A DNA stretch of 35,139 nt from Faecalispora jeddahensis (lineage in GTDB: Bacteria > Bacillota > Clostridia > Oscillospirales > Acutalibacteraceae), in contig NZ_CBYL010000038.1 of the NCBI RefSeq assembly GCF_000577335.1, positions 1 through 35,139 of the forward strand, read 5' to 3'. Every line of letters starts with the position of its first letter. Position 1 is the first letter of the stretch. The notes under the pieces were generated by a model. It searched no databases, was not told the DNA's origin, and saw only the letters and a list, made by a program, of their open reading frames with translations. Below are positions 7,723-14,948 of this stretch, one piece after another. The translations under genes were made by a program, and so were the position numbers.

Positions 7723-9600
7723 ATGATTTCGGAAATCTGTTACATCACCATGTATGAGGAGCATATAGAGCACGCAAAGCGGATTTTTGCACAGTGCGGG
7801 TATCCGGTAAAGGTAATTTACACCAAAATTGATCAGATCCATGAAAATGTGCGCAAGCAGATTCAGGAAGGCGTGCGGGTCATGATCGCCCGCGGCGGCG
7901 TGCCGGATTTGATCAAGCAGGTTCACACACTCCCGATCGTCGATTTGCAGTACGATTTTCTGGATTTTCTCGAGCCCATTGAAAAGGCGTATGAAATGTC
8001 GGACAAGGTGGCGCTTTTGGGGTGGTATAAAAACCGCAAGAATTTCGATAAGTACCGCTCAAAGCTGCGGGAAAACCTGACGATCGTGGAGTTTGGAAAG
8101 ACCACAGCCAGCGACTGCGAGGAATATATTGAGAGCGAAGTGAAAAAGGTGCTTCGCCAGGGGATTCAGGTTGTTGTGGGCGGCGGCGGTGTGGCCCGTG
8201 CCGCCAAGCGCCTGGGGGTTCCGTTTGTGCATGTGGATATCGACCGGGAGGCGTATATCGATGCGGTGGAAAAGGCCCAGTATCACCTGCGGATTTACCA
8301 GGAGCAGGAGCATCGGTATAAAATGGTGCAGGCGGTTCTGAACGGCGTTTCGGAGGGAGTGCTGGCCGTTGGGCAGGATCAGCAGATCATTCAGTGCAAC
8401 CCGGTGGCAAGACAGCTGTTAAAGCTGCAGAATATCGGGGAGAAATACCCGCCGCTGGAGAAGGTGCTGCCGGATGAAAAGACGCTGCAGCTGCTGCGCG
8501 AGGGCCGGAAGATCACAAACCATGTCGTCTCCTGTCCCGGCGGGAACCTGATGCTGAATTCCGAATTCATTCAGGTGGACGAAGTACCCGTGGGCGCGGT
8601 TCTGATCCTGCATGAAACAGATCACATCCGCGACATGGAGAAACGAATCCAGAAAAACCTGATTCAAAGCGGGTATTACGCCAAGCACAGCTTCGACGAT
8701 ATTGGCGGCGACAGCGCCGCTATGGCGCAGACCAAGAAGAAAGCGGAGCTGTACGCGAAAACAAACAGTACGGTGCTGATCTTTGGGGAAACGGGCACCG
8801 GCAAGGAACTGTTTGCCCAGAGCATTCATAACAGCAGCGCGCGCAGAAACGATCCCTTTGTGGCGATCAACTGCGCGGCAATCCCCGAAAGTCTGCTGGA
8901 AAGCGAGCTGTTCGGCTATGTCAAGGGCGCTTTTACCGGTGCGCGGGCCGATGGCCGCGCGGGTTATTTTGAACTGGCCCACAAAGGCACTCTCTTTATG
9001 GACGAGATCGGTGAAATTTCGCTGAAGGTACAGTCCCGCCTGCTGCGCGTCCTTCAGGAAAAGGAGGTGACCCGCGTGGGCGACGACCGGGTTATTTCGG
9101 TGGATGTGCGCATCATCGCCGCGACCAACCGGGATTTAAAGCAGGAGGTGGAGAAAGGGCGCTTCCGTAAGGATTTGTACTACCGCCTGTGTGTGCTGAC
9201 GCTCTCTCTGCCGCCCCTGCGTGACCGCCGGGCGGATATCCTGCCGATTCTGCGGATTCTGCTGCGGCAGAACGGGCTTAATTCGGCGGAATTTACGCCG
9301 GAGGCTCGCCGCCTGCTGGAAACGCAGGAGTGGCCGGGCAACGTGCGCGAGCTCGACAACTTTGCGGAGCGGATCTGCGCGATCTCGAACGAGACGGTAA
9401 TTGACGAAGTGCTGGTGAGCAATGCGCTGGATTTACAAGATGATATTCTTGCGCCGCAGACTCAGGAGACAGAGCGGGAGCATCTGTTGGCGGTGCTGAG
9501 AAGGAACTTTGGAAATAAGCGAAAAACAGCGGCGGAGCTGGGCATCAGCACCACCACGCTGTGGCGCAGGCTAAAGGATATCGAGCCGGAACAGGAATAA
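7723..9600 (+). CDS. PrpR-type sigma-54-dependent transcriptional activator
   Basis: This 625-aa enhancer-binding protein has four parts. A PrpR_N-like sensory domain (about 1-195) has glycine-rich motifs ARGGVPDLI and VVGGGGVARAAKRLG. A PAS-like domain follows (about 198-300), then a sigma-54 AAA+ domain (about 325-560) with Walker A GETGTGKE (355-362), the sigma-54 contact loop GAFTGA (402-407), Walker B GTLFMDEIGE (422-431) and the arginine region RKDLYYRL. A Fis-type helix-turn-helix ends the protein (NKRKTAAELGISTTTLWRRL). PrpR_N domains bind small organic acids or their CoA-derived forms in known members; the ligand here is unknown. ATG 7723 follows GGGGGAGCGGCA. Likely targets are the two sigma-54 promoters at 13191 and 13369. 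Confidence 0.93.
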   Translation: MISEICYITMYEEHIEHAKRIFAQCGYPVKVIYTKIDQIHENVRKQIQEGVRVMIARGGVPDLIKQVHTLPIVDLQYDFLDFLEPIEKAYEMSDKVALLGWYKNRKNFDKYRSKLRENLTIVEFGKTTASDCEEYIESEVKKVLRQGIQVVVGGGGVARAAKRLGVPFVHVDIDREAYIDAVEKAQYHLRIYQEQEHRYKMVQAVLNGVSEGVLAVGQDQQIIQCNPVARQLLKLQNIGEKYPPLEKVLPDEKTLQLLREGRKITNHVVSCPGGNLMLNSEFIQVDEVPVGAVLILHETDHIRDMEKRIQKNLIQSGYYAKHSFDDIGGDSAAMAQTKKKAELYAKTNSTVLIFGETGTGKELFAQSIHNSSARRNDPFVAINCAAIPESLLESELFGYVKGAFTGARADGRAGYFELAHKGTLFMDEIGEISLKVQSRLLRVLQEKEVTRVGDDRVISVDVRIIAATNRDLKQEVEKGRFRKDLYYRLCVLTLSLPPLRDRRADILPILRILLRQNGLNSAEFTPEARRLLETQEWPGNVRELDNFAERICAISNETVIDEVLVSNALDLQDDILAPQTQETEREHLLAVLRRNFGNKRKTAAELGISTTTLWRRLKDIEPEQE

Positions 9601-9637
9601 AAGAAGCCGGGCTGCGGCGAGCAGCCCGGTTTCTTTT
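9601..9637 (+). terminator. Intrinsic terminator of the sigma-54 activator gene
   Basis: The arms AGAAGCCGGGCTGC and GCAGCCCGGTTTCT enclose a GGCGA loop, followed by TTTT. It begins right after the TAA stop at 9600. Confidence 0.85.
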
Positions 9638-9778
9638 ATTCTTCCATCAATTCTTTCACAAGCTCTATGTGTTTTTCCATCATGGTGCTCCAGCCGGTTC
9701 CATCGTCCAAGAAAGCCGCGCAGGTTTTGTTGTCTCTGGCGGCGCGCTCTGGCATATTGTACTAATGCGCCTATAAGG
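9636..9778 (-). pseudogene. 3' relic of the metallo-beta-lactamase-fold gene
   Basis: Bases 9638-9778 align without gaps to 12299-12439, the 3' end of the intact hydrolase gene, with 22 mismatches in 141 by hand count (about 84% identity). Read on the minus strand, the relic encodes the last 43 codons. The final 25 residues are identical (ending EKHIELVKELMEE), followed by its own TAA at 9638-9636. The codon for Gln236 is TAG here, so even this fragment is interrupted, and the 234 upstream codons with most metal ligands are absent. It lies against the activator terminator, the place expected for the hydrolase gene if the 2.5-kb flavoprotein/PadR block were removed. Confidence 0.9.
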
Positions 9779-9798
9779 AAAGGATATTCTTTATCTTT

Positions 9799-11379
9799 TT
9801 ACCCTTTCGCCCATCGTGCCGGGTACCATTTTTGGAACCATGCGGTAAAAGCGCCCATCAGTGCGGGCAGGATGGAATTGATCAGACCGATGTAAGGCGA
9901 AAAGCCGGTACCCATCAGCATATAAGTCCAAATCGGCGTAACAAGATACAACCCACCCCACGCAAAGGTCAATATGCGGTTTGTGCTGATGAAAAGCGGA
10001 TTAGAAAAAGCTTTTTCCCCTCCATAATTCGCCGCGCTGTAATGGGCGGTCAGCGGTATTTTGGGAAATGCGCCGGCAATCCACAGCAGCCCGAATAATA
10101 AATAGCTGCCGGAAACGACAAGCCTCACATCTGCGCCCAGCAAAACGGCAAGCGAAAGCCCCGCCACGATCGGAACGCTGATCTGCTCATACACAACAGG
10201 GCGAAACACAATCCATAACAGCGGCACAAGCGCCGCCACGGCAATGCTTATCGCGCTGCCGATGGTGCAATTGATCGCTACTGCCGTCCAAATGACGATC
10301 CATGGTACGAGAAGAATCAGCATATTGGTTTTGCGCGCGGGGATTGCGTTGGATTTTTTGGGAGGAGTCCCCGTACCGAACAGATTGTCCCATTTCAGCA
10401 TCAGGCTGAAATCCCCCAGAACTTTATAAAGCCGCTGAAACAGTGCGTCCTGCCCGGAAATTTCGCCTCGGGAAATGGAGCGCCAGAGCGAGTACGGCGT
10501 TTCAATCCTTGTGGTGTATGGCCTGAATCCGTCGGTTATGACTTCAGACCCCTGCTTTGTCAGCAAAATCTGATAGGTCTGTTCAATGTCGGTGTAATAA
10601 AACTCCAATACGCGCTCCACGCCGTCCGGCCGATAGAAAGCCGCCATCTGTTTTGTGAAAGGAAGGCTGTCCGAAGCACCCGAAGCTTTCTCCTCGGGAA
10701 TCCCCCAGGAAGCGTTCGCCATTTTTTCAAACACATCGCGCGGATAGAGCGGTTCTGCAAGCTCCGCCTGTGTTTCAGGACAGATTCCACCGGCGGCATA
10801 TTCTGCTCCTGCGCGGCGCACCGTTTCTAAATAGGCGTCCGTGCAGCCTTTCAGTTCCGGCACACGGAACAGCTCTCCCTGTCCGCAAAGAATGGAAGTG
10901 TAGTTGCCCTTTCCGCAGAAGTGGTCAAATATAGAGATGACGGCGTCATAATTCCCTTTGGATGTCCAAAAGCCGCAGGTGGAAATCACAAGGTGCTTTT
11001 GCCGTGTGAAATCATAACGGGGCGGGTGCCCTCCGCTTTCAGCGCCTTCTGCCATAAACGGCAGGCTCAGAGGAAGCCGCCGGTCGATAAGGGTTTTCAG
11101 CCCTCCGGGAACGCTGAAATAGTACAACGGAAAAGACCATACGATGACATCCGCGGCGATCATCTTGTCGAGAATATCCACCATTCCGTCATGAATCACA
11201 CACTTCCCCGGCGTTTTATTCCAACAGGCGAAGCACCCCAAACAATTTTTTAGATTAGCCTTATCCACATCGATGATCTCTGCGTCCGTCCACCCGGCCC
11301 CGTTCAAAAATGCATGGGTCAGGCGCATGGTATTGCTGTGCTCCCCTTTCGGGGAACCGTTTAAGACCAGGACTTTCAT
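9799..11379 (-). CDS. Flavodoxin-fold NAD(P)H:FMN reductase fused to an SCP2-like domain and a membrane domain
   Basis: This 526-aa protein has an unusual three-part layout. Residues 1-195 form a flavodoxin-fold NADPH-dependent FMN reductase domain with the FMN phosphate loop NGSPKGEHSNT and the cysteine cluster NCLGCFACW, common in this group. Residues of about 250-335 resemble a sterol-carrier-protein-2-like domain (YSLWRSISRGEISGQDALF...KVLGDFSLML). Residues 355-526 hold about six TM helices, so the reductase is tethered to the inner face of the membrane. The start overlaps the stop of the PadR gene (ATGA), so the two are coupled and co-regulated. A quinone, lipid-soluble or xenobiotic substrate is plausible but not shown. 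No terminator is seen before the relic at 9778. Confidence 0.8.
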   Translation of the reverse strand: MKVLVLNGSPKGEHSNTMRLTHAFLNGAGWTDAEIIDVDKANLKNCLGCFACWNKTPGKCVIHDGMVDILDKMIAADVIVWSFPLYYFSVPGGLKTLIDRRLPLSLPFMAEGAESGGHPPRYDFTRQKHLVISTCGFWTSKGNYDAVISIFDHFCGKGNYTSILCGQGELFRVPELKGCTDAYLETVRRAGAEYAAGGICPETQAELAEPLYPRDVFEKMANASWGIPEEKASGASDSLPFTKQMAAFYRPDGVERVLEFYYTDIEQTYQILLTKQGSEVITDGFRPYTTRIETPYSLWRSISRGEISGQDALFQRLYKVLGDFSLMLKWDNLFGTGTPPKKSNAIPARKTNMLILLVPWIVIWTAVAINCTIGSAISIAVAALVPLLWIVFRPVVYEQISVPIVAGLSLAVLLGADVRLVVSGSYLLFGLLWIAGAFPKIPLTAHYSAANYGGEKAFSNPLFISTNRILTFAWGGLYLVTPIWTYMLMGTGFSPYIGLINSILPALMGAFTAWFQKWYPARWAKG

Positions 11380-11939
11380 GCTTTTGCCTCCGCTTCTAAT
11401 ATGGAGATGGCTTTGTCTGCCCAGTCAAGTCCGGCAGCGTGAAATGCTTCTCCGTACAGCAGTGTCAATTTCCAGCAGAGCGCCTTTCTGTCGTCACCGA
11501 CAACCGCTCCGTATTCAGAGATCGCCTCATGAGCCGCACTCATCCCTTTACTGCTTTCAAGGCATTTTTCGCGGTACGTGCGAAGCAGTTCCAGTGATTG
11601 TTCGATGCTTGTTTCTCCGGCGAAAAATACGCGCATCAGAAACGTGCTGCGGACACGCATTGCATCGGCAATATCAGCCTCCGGTAAGGACAGCCACTTG
11701 GCAAGCTCCTCTTTTCCGCTCTTTGTTATGGTATATACTCTCTTGTTTGGTTTTTCACTCTGAATCACGCGCTCGCTGGTCAGCCAGCCGCAGCGTTCCA
11801 TCGTATCCAGTTCCCGGTAAATCTGACTGGTCTTTGCCTGCCAGAAAAATGAAAGAGAAGCTTTAAAAGCCTTATCCAGCTCATACCCCGTCATAGAACC
11901 GTAATTCAGCAGCCCCAACAATCCATGCCTGAGCGACAT
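11376..11939 (-). CDS. PadR-family transcriptional regulator
   Basis: This 187-aa regulator has the PadR winged helix in residues 1-80: LLGLLNYGSMTGYELDKAFK, then IYRELDTMERCGWLTSE and a KRVYTITKSGKEEL wing. A C-terminal alpha-helical dimerisation domain (about 95-180) is of the Vir_AR type. PadR proteins usually repress a neighbouring gene and their own operon until a phenolic or drug-like ligand binds. Here the gene is first in a two-gene operon, coupled to the flavoprotein fusion, and a perfect palindrome covers its promoter, which fits autorepression. GGAG lies 9 bp before the ATG. Confidence 0.9.
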   Translation of the reverse strand: MSLRHGLLGLLNYGSMTGYELDKAFKASLSFFWQAKTSQIYRELDTMERCGWLTSERVIQSEKPNKRVYTITKSGKEELAKWLSLPEADIADAMRVRSTFLMRVFFAGETSIEQSLELLRTYREKCLESSKGMSAAHEAISEYGAVVGDDRKALCWKLTLLYGEAFHAAGLDWADKAISILEAEAKA

Positions 11940-11953
11940 ATCATCATCTCCAT

Positions 11954-11985
11954 AGTTATATATTCAATAAATTGAATATATAACT
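11954..11985. promoter_or_regulatory. Perfect palindrome, probable PadR operator
   Basis: Two perfect 15-bp arms, AGTTATATATTCAAT and its complement, surround a central AA. The palindrome covers the -10 box and about half of the spacer of the padR promoter, so protein bound here would block RNA polymerase. Confidence 0.75.
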
Positions 11986-12003
11986 ATTTTACTATTAAGT
12001 CAA
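11975..12003 (-). promoter_or_regulatory. Sigma-A promoter of the padR-flavoprotein operon
   Basis: Minus strand: -35 TTGACT (12003-11998), 17-bp spacer, -10 TATATT (11980-11975). It overlaps the palindromic operator. Confidence 0.75.
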
Positions 12004-12202
12004 GGCGAAGCTGTTAATTTGGAATTTTCAGAAAATGGCAATAGATGATACTGCATGATATTTGATGAAAACCAATCATTTGCATATCCGTATACACAAC
12101 GAAACATGAGGTCGTAAGAAGAAAGCGGCGGCACAACAGGGGAAATAACACAGGTTTTGCCGGCCTGTGCGAAATAGGAGAGTAGCGTATTCGCTGAAAA
12201 CA
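12004..12202. other. Non-coding stretch upstream of padR
   Basis: Together with the promoter on one side and the terminator on the other, this fills the 357-bp gap between padR and the hydrolase gene. I see no open reading frame with a ribosome site and no strong repeat in it. It is the outer edge of the inserted block. Confidence 0.4.
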
Positions 12203-12239
12203 GAAAAAAGAAAAGCCGTAGGACCTTTCATCCTACGGC
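12203..12239 (-). terminator. Intrinsic terminator of the metallo-hydrolase gene
   Basis: The perfect arms GCCGTAGGA (12215-12223) and TCCTACGGC (12231-12239) have a 7-nt loop. On the minus strand they are followed by TTTTCTTTTTTC. It lies 58 bp past the TAG stop at 12297. Confidence 0.85.
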
Positions 12240-12296
12240 AAATCTCAAAAGCGAAAACTATCCTGATAAACTCGGGGCATTCTCAGCATGTTTTTT

Positions 12297-13130
12297 CTAT
12301 TCTTCCATCAGCTCTTTGACAAGCTCTATGTGTTTTTCCATCATGGTGCTCCAGCCGGTTCCGTCGTCAAGAAAAGCCACACCGGTTCCGTCGTCCCTGG
12401 CGGCGCGCTCCAGCATGTTGTACTGATGTGCGTGTGAGGCCAGAATAACCTCTACCTTCTCTTTTTTCATGCGCTCCAGCGAATTCAGGAATTCCTGCTG
12501 CAGGGTAAGGGGCAGGCGGTTTTCCGTCAGTTCTTCCCGTGAAAGGCCGTTGATTCCGATCCCGCCGTGCATGGCGCAGGTAACAGAGTCGCCGCGGTAA
12601 GGGGTGTGGATCAGAAAAGAGGTGGTGCCGGGCGTATGGCCGGGCGTCAGCACGGGAGTGATCGATGTGTTGCCCCAAACGATCGGCTTGTCGTATTCAT
12701 AAAAATGATGAATGGGGAAGCGCGGAACATGCTTTTCAAATAAAATCAGGTCGGGGCGTTCGGTGAAAAAGAAGTGGTCGCGCTCACCGAGAAACACCTC
12801 ACAGCCGCTGTATTCCTGCACCAGCCGGGCGGCCCCGCAGTGATCTACATGCCCGTGCGATAAAAACAGCCTGCGGATATTGGCCGGATCAAAGCCAAGC
12901 GCGCGGATGCTGTCAAATAACAAATAGGCGGTTTCCTGAAACGCGCAGTCGATCAGCAGCAGGCCATCCTTTCCGCCGTCGATCAAAAAGCTTGATACAT
13001 AATTGTTCCCCACAAAATAGACATTGCCGACAACATGAAATGGCCGGTGCCTCAAAATCCAGGGGTGGTCTATGTAGTTCTGCAGCTTTTCGTATAACGC
13101 CTTCAGGCGCAGTATGTCTTTTTCTTTCAT
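12297..13130 (-). CDS. Metallo-beta-lactamase-fold hydrolase (B3-like active site, cytosolic)
   Basis: This 277-aa hydrolase has a complete metallo-beta-lactamase metal site: H92-G-H94-V-D96-H97 (SHGHVDHCG), H165 in TPGHTPGTTS and H233/H235 in ASHAHQYN. The pattern resembles class B3 enzymes, but there is no signal peptide, so a secreted resistance enzyme is unlikely. A cytosolic hydrolase of a lactone, thioester or similar substrate is more probable. ATG 13130 is preceded by AGGAGG at good distance. Its promoter is of the -24/-12 type, and it is divergent from a transporter gene with the same promoter type, so the two probably serve one pathway. The 3' end is duplicated at 9636-9778. Substrate unknown. 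Confidence 0.88.
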   Translation of the reverse strand: MKEKDILRLKALYEKLQNYIDHPWILRHRPFHVVGNVYFVGNNYVSSFLIDGGKDGLLLIDCAFQETAYLLFDSIRALGFDPANIRRLFLSHGHVDHCGAARLVQEYSGCEVFLGERDHFFFTERPDLILFEKHVPRFPIHHFYEYDKPIVWGNTSITPVLTPGHTPGTTSFLIHTPYRGDSVTCAMHGGIGINGLSREELTENRLPLTLQQEFLNSLERMKKEKVEVILASHAHQYNMLERAARDDGTGVAFLDDGTGWSTMMEKHIELVKELMEE

Positions 13131-13190
13131 TCCATTTCCTCCTGTGTCTCTATGATCAAGAACCGTTTCAAAAGCTCTGTCTAGAATACT

Positions 13191-13207
13191 AGCAAATCCG
13201 ATGCCAA
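13191..13207 (-). promoter_or_regulatory. Sigma-54 (-24/-12) promoter of the metallo-hydrolase gene
   Basis: Minus strand: TTGGCAT-N5-TTGCT, with GG (13205-13204) and GC (13193-13192) exactly 10 bp apart, one base from consensus TGGCAC-N5-TTGCW. It lies about 60 bp upstream of the ATG. Confidence 0.8.
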
Positions 13208-13260
13208 CGCCAATTCAGCATTTTTTCTGTCGAATCCGACCGAATTAGAGAAGAAAAGCC

Positions 13261-13304
13261 TTTCAATGAAATAATATATTTCAAATAAATTATTTCAACT
13301 GAAA
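13261..13304. promoter_or_regulatory. Shared TTTCA/TGAAA dyads, candidate enhancer for the sigma-54 activator
   Basis: Two dyads lie between the divergent sigma-54 promoters: TTTCAATGAAA (13261-13271) and TTTCAACTGAAA (13293-13304). They start 32 bp apart (about three turns), and an extra half site ATTTCA lies at 13278-13283. They lie about 55-110 bp upstream of each -24 box, a usual place for upstream activating sites. Binding is inferred. Confidence 0.6.
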
Positions 13305-13313
13305 TGATTTTGC

Positions 13314-13343
13314 AAGCGGATCGCATTGCAATCCGCTTTTTTT
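13314..13343 (+). terminator. Terminator-like hairpin between enhancer and transporter promoter
   Basis: The arms AAGCGGAT (13314-13321) and ATCCGCTT (13331-13338) have a 9-nt loop and run into seven T. No plus-strand gene precedes it directly. It may shield the transporter from read-through or be an extra regulator site. Confidence 0.5.
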
Positions 13344-13368
13344 CCGCTTCTTCTGCGGTTTTTGACGT

Positions 13369-13384
13369 TGGCACGCAAATTGCT
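13369..13384 (+). promoter_or_regulatory. Sigma-54 (-24/-12) promoter of the transporter gene
   Basis: TGGCAC-GCAAA-TTGCT is an exact match to the sigma-54 consensus, with GG (13370-13371) and GC (13382-13383) 10 bp apart. The start would be near 13395, giving a 45-nt leader before the ATG at 13440. Confidence 0.9.
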
Positions 13385-13439
13385 TTAGTGTTTGACTGCG
13401 AAGAATCGCTCAATATTTATTCTGTAAGGAGGAGTTTTT

Positions 13440-14774
13440 ATGGAACTTGGAAGCTGGGCAATCGTGAATTCCTTTCCACTTCTTGCCCTGATTCCGCTGC
13501 TGATCTACATCGTACTGTCTTTGCGGGGGAAAAATAATACCTGGGCTATTATTCTGGGCATTACCGCGGGTATTTTTCTCAACGGGCTGGATCTGAAGGC
13601 GGTGTCAAAGTCCTTTGAAACCGCTATGTCCAGCAGCACGGCGCTGATCGGTATCATCATCATGGCGGGCGCCGGCCTTGGTCAGGTGATGACAGAGGCG
13701 CATGTAACGCATACGCTGGTTTACTGGATCGTCAAGCGGATCGGTGTGAACACGCAGACAAAAGCGAAGCTGGTGCTCATCATCTGTTCCATTGTCATCT
13801 GCGGTCTGCTCGGTACGCTCGGCGGCGGCAACGCGGTAATCGCGCCGATCATGATCCCGGTCATGGCTTCACTGGGGATTACACCCACGGTGGTTGCGAT
13901 TCTCTTTAAAATTTCCGGGGAGATGGGCCTGATTTTAGGGCCGCTGACAGGCGTTACGCTGATTACCATGGAAGTGACCGGTCTTACATACGGCCAGCTG
14001 ATGCTGGGAGCCGCGCTTCCCTTTGCCATTATCTTTATTGGCGGAGCGTGGATCGGCGCCCTGCGTGCGCAGAAGCGTACCGAGGGGCAGGAGAGCTACA
14101 CCCTTTCCGACGACATGAAGAATCTGGACGAAATCGTGATTACCCGGCAGGAAACCATCAGCACCATCGTGTTCCTGGTGAGCTTCATCGTGCTGGTGGT
14201 GTACGGTATCCTCACTCAGCAGGGAACCTCTTATGCGCTGATCGTAATGATGATTCTGATCGCGGTGGTATCCCTGTGCGCCAGGATGCACGCGGAGCAC
14301 ATCATCAGCGCAACGGTGAAGGGCGTTCAGTCCCAGGCTGGCATGTTCATCATCTTTATCACCATTGATGTATTGCTGCAGATGGTCACAGCGGGCGGCG
14401 GCTTCACGGCGCTGGGCAATCTGCTCGGCAGCTTCTCTCAGAACAGCCCGACGGCGGTTATGCTGATTTCCTCTGTGGTGGGCGGCTTTGGAATCGAAGC
14501 GGCCGCGGTCGCGGAAATCAAGATTATTGCCGGAATGTTCCTCGGTGCGGCGCAGGCGACCGGATTGCCGATGAGCATGTTCGCGATTTCCATTCTGTGC
14601 GCGACCCGGCTGACCGGCTCCACTTATCCCTGCAGCAACATGAACGGCCAGATGGGCATCGCGGGCTGCAACAACCTGAAGGAGATGCTTCAGGGCTGCT
14701 GGATCGCGGTCGGAACCGTTGTTGTCTTCACAGTGATCTGGGCGTTCGTTGGGCCGCATATTATGCCGTGGTGA
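13440..14774 (+). CDS. Ion-transporter-superfamily permease (GntP/NhaC/dicarboxylate-carrier-like)
   Basis: This 444-aa membrane protein has about 11-12 TM helices. Two similar halves each carry a glycine-rich re-entrant type motif: LGTLGGGNAVIAPIMIPV (about 127-144) and the region around SVVGGFGIEAAAVAEIKI (about 341-358), as in the ion transporter superfamily of organic-anion and Na+/H+ carriers. ATG 13440 is preceded by AAGGAGGAG. Expression depends on a perfect -24/-12 promoter, and the divergent neighbour is a metal-dependent hydrolase under the same promoter type. An organic acid or lactone-type substrate would fit this context, but the substrate is not readable. A strong terminator follows. 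Confidence 0.8.
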   Translation: MELGSWAIVNSFPLLALIPLLIYIVLSLRGKNNTWAIILGITAGIFLNGLDLKAVSKSFETAMSSSTALIGIIIMAGAGLGQVMTEAHVTHTLVYWIVKRIGVNTQTKAKLVLIICSIVICGLLGTLGGGNAVIAPIMIPVMASLGITPTVVAILFKISGEMGLILGPLTGVTLITMEVTGLTYGQLMLGAALPFAIIFIGGAWIGALRAQKRTEGQESYTLSDDMKNLDEIVITRQETISTIVFLVSFIVLVVYGILTQQGTSYALIVMMILIAVVSLCARMHAEHIISATVKGVQSQAGMFIIFITIDVLLQMVTAGGGFTALGNLLGSFSQNSPTAVMLISSVVGGFGIEAAAVAEIKIIAGMFLGAAQATGLPMSMFAISILCATRLTGSTYPCSNMNGQMGIAGCNNLKEMLQGCWIAVGTVVVFTVIWAFVGPHIMPW

Positions 14775-14908
14775 GCGGGGGAAGGCCGATCAAGGATCAC
14801 CCTTTGCAATAAAGCCACAGAAAAGCTCCGGCTCTTTTGAGCCGTGACAGATGATTTGATTTTATCAGGACCCTTTTGATCTACCGATTTCTCTCTCTTA
14901 CAAAAGCA

Positions 14909-14948
14909 GTCTGCCGCCTGTTTTGATACAGGCGGCAGACCGTTTTTT
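14909..14948. terminator. Strong terminator between convergent transporter and sdaAA genes
   Basis: Perfect 12-bp arms GTCTGCCGCCTG/CAGGCGGCAGAC have an 8-nt loop, then CGTTTTTT on the plus strand. The T run overlaps the sdaAA stop codon (14949-14947). On the minus strand TGCTTTTG follows, so it may act both ways. A smaller hairpin, CGGCTC-TTTT-GAGCCG, lies upstream near 14830-14845. Confidence 0.85.

Noticed and set aside
9779-12298. Insertion sequence or transposon carrying the flavoprotein/PadR block
   Set aside because: No transposase, terminal inverted repeats or short target duplications were seen. The 141-bp flanking duplication fits homologous recombination better.
12297-13130. Acquired beta-lactam resistance gene
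   Set aside because: There is no signal peptide, and the gene is chromosomally embedded in a sigma-54 regulated module. The metal motif alone does not show beta-lactamase activity.
13935-14759. Open frame of 274 codons on the minus strand
   Set aside because: It is antisense to the transporter gene; His/Arg-rich shadow composition and no ribosome site.
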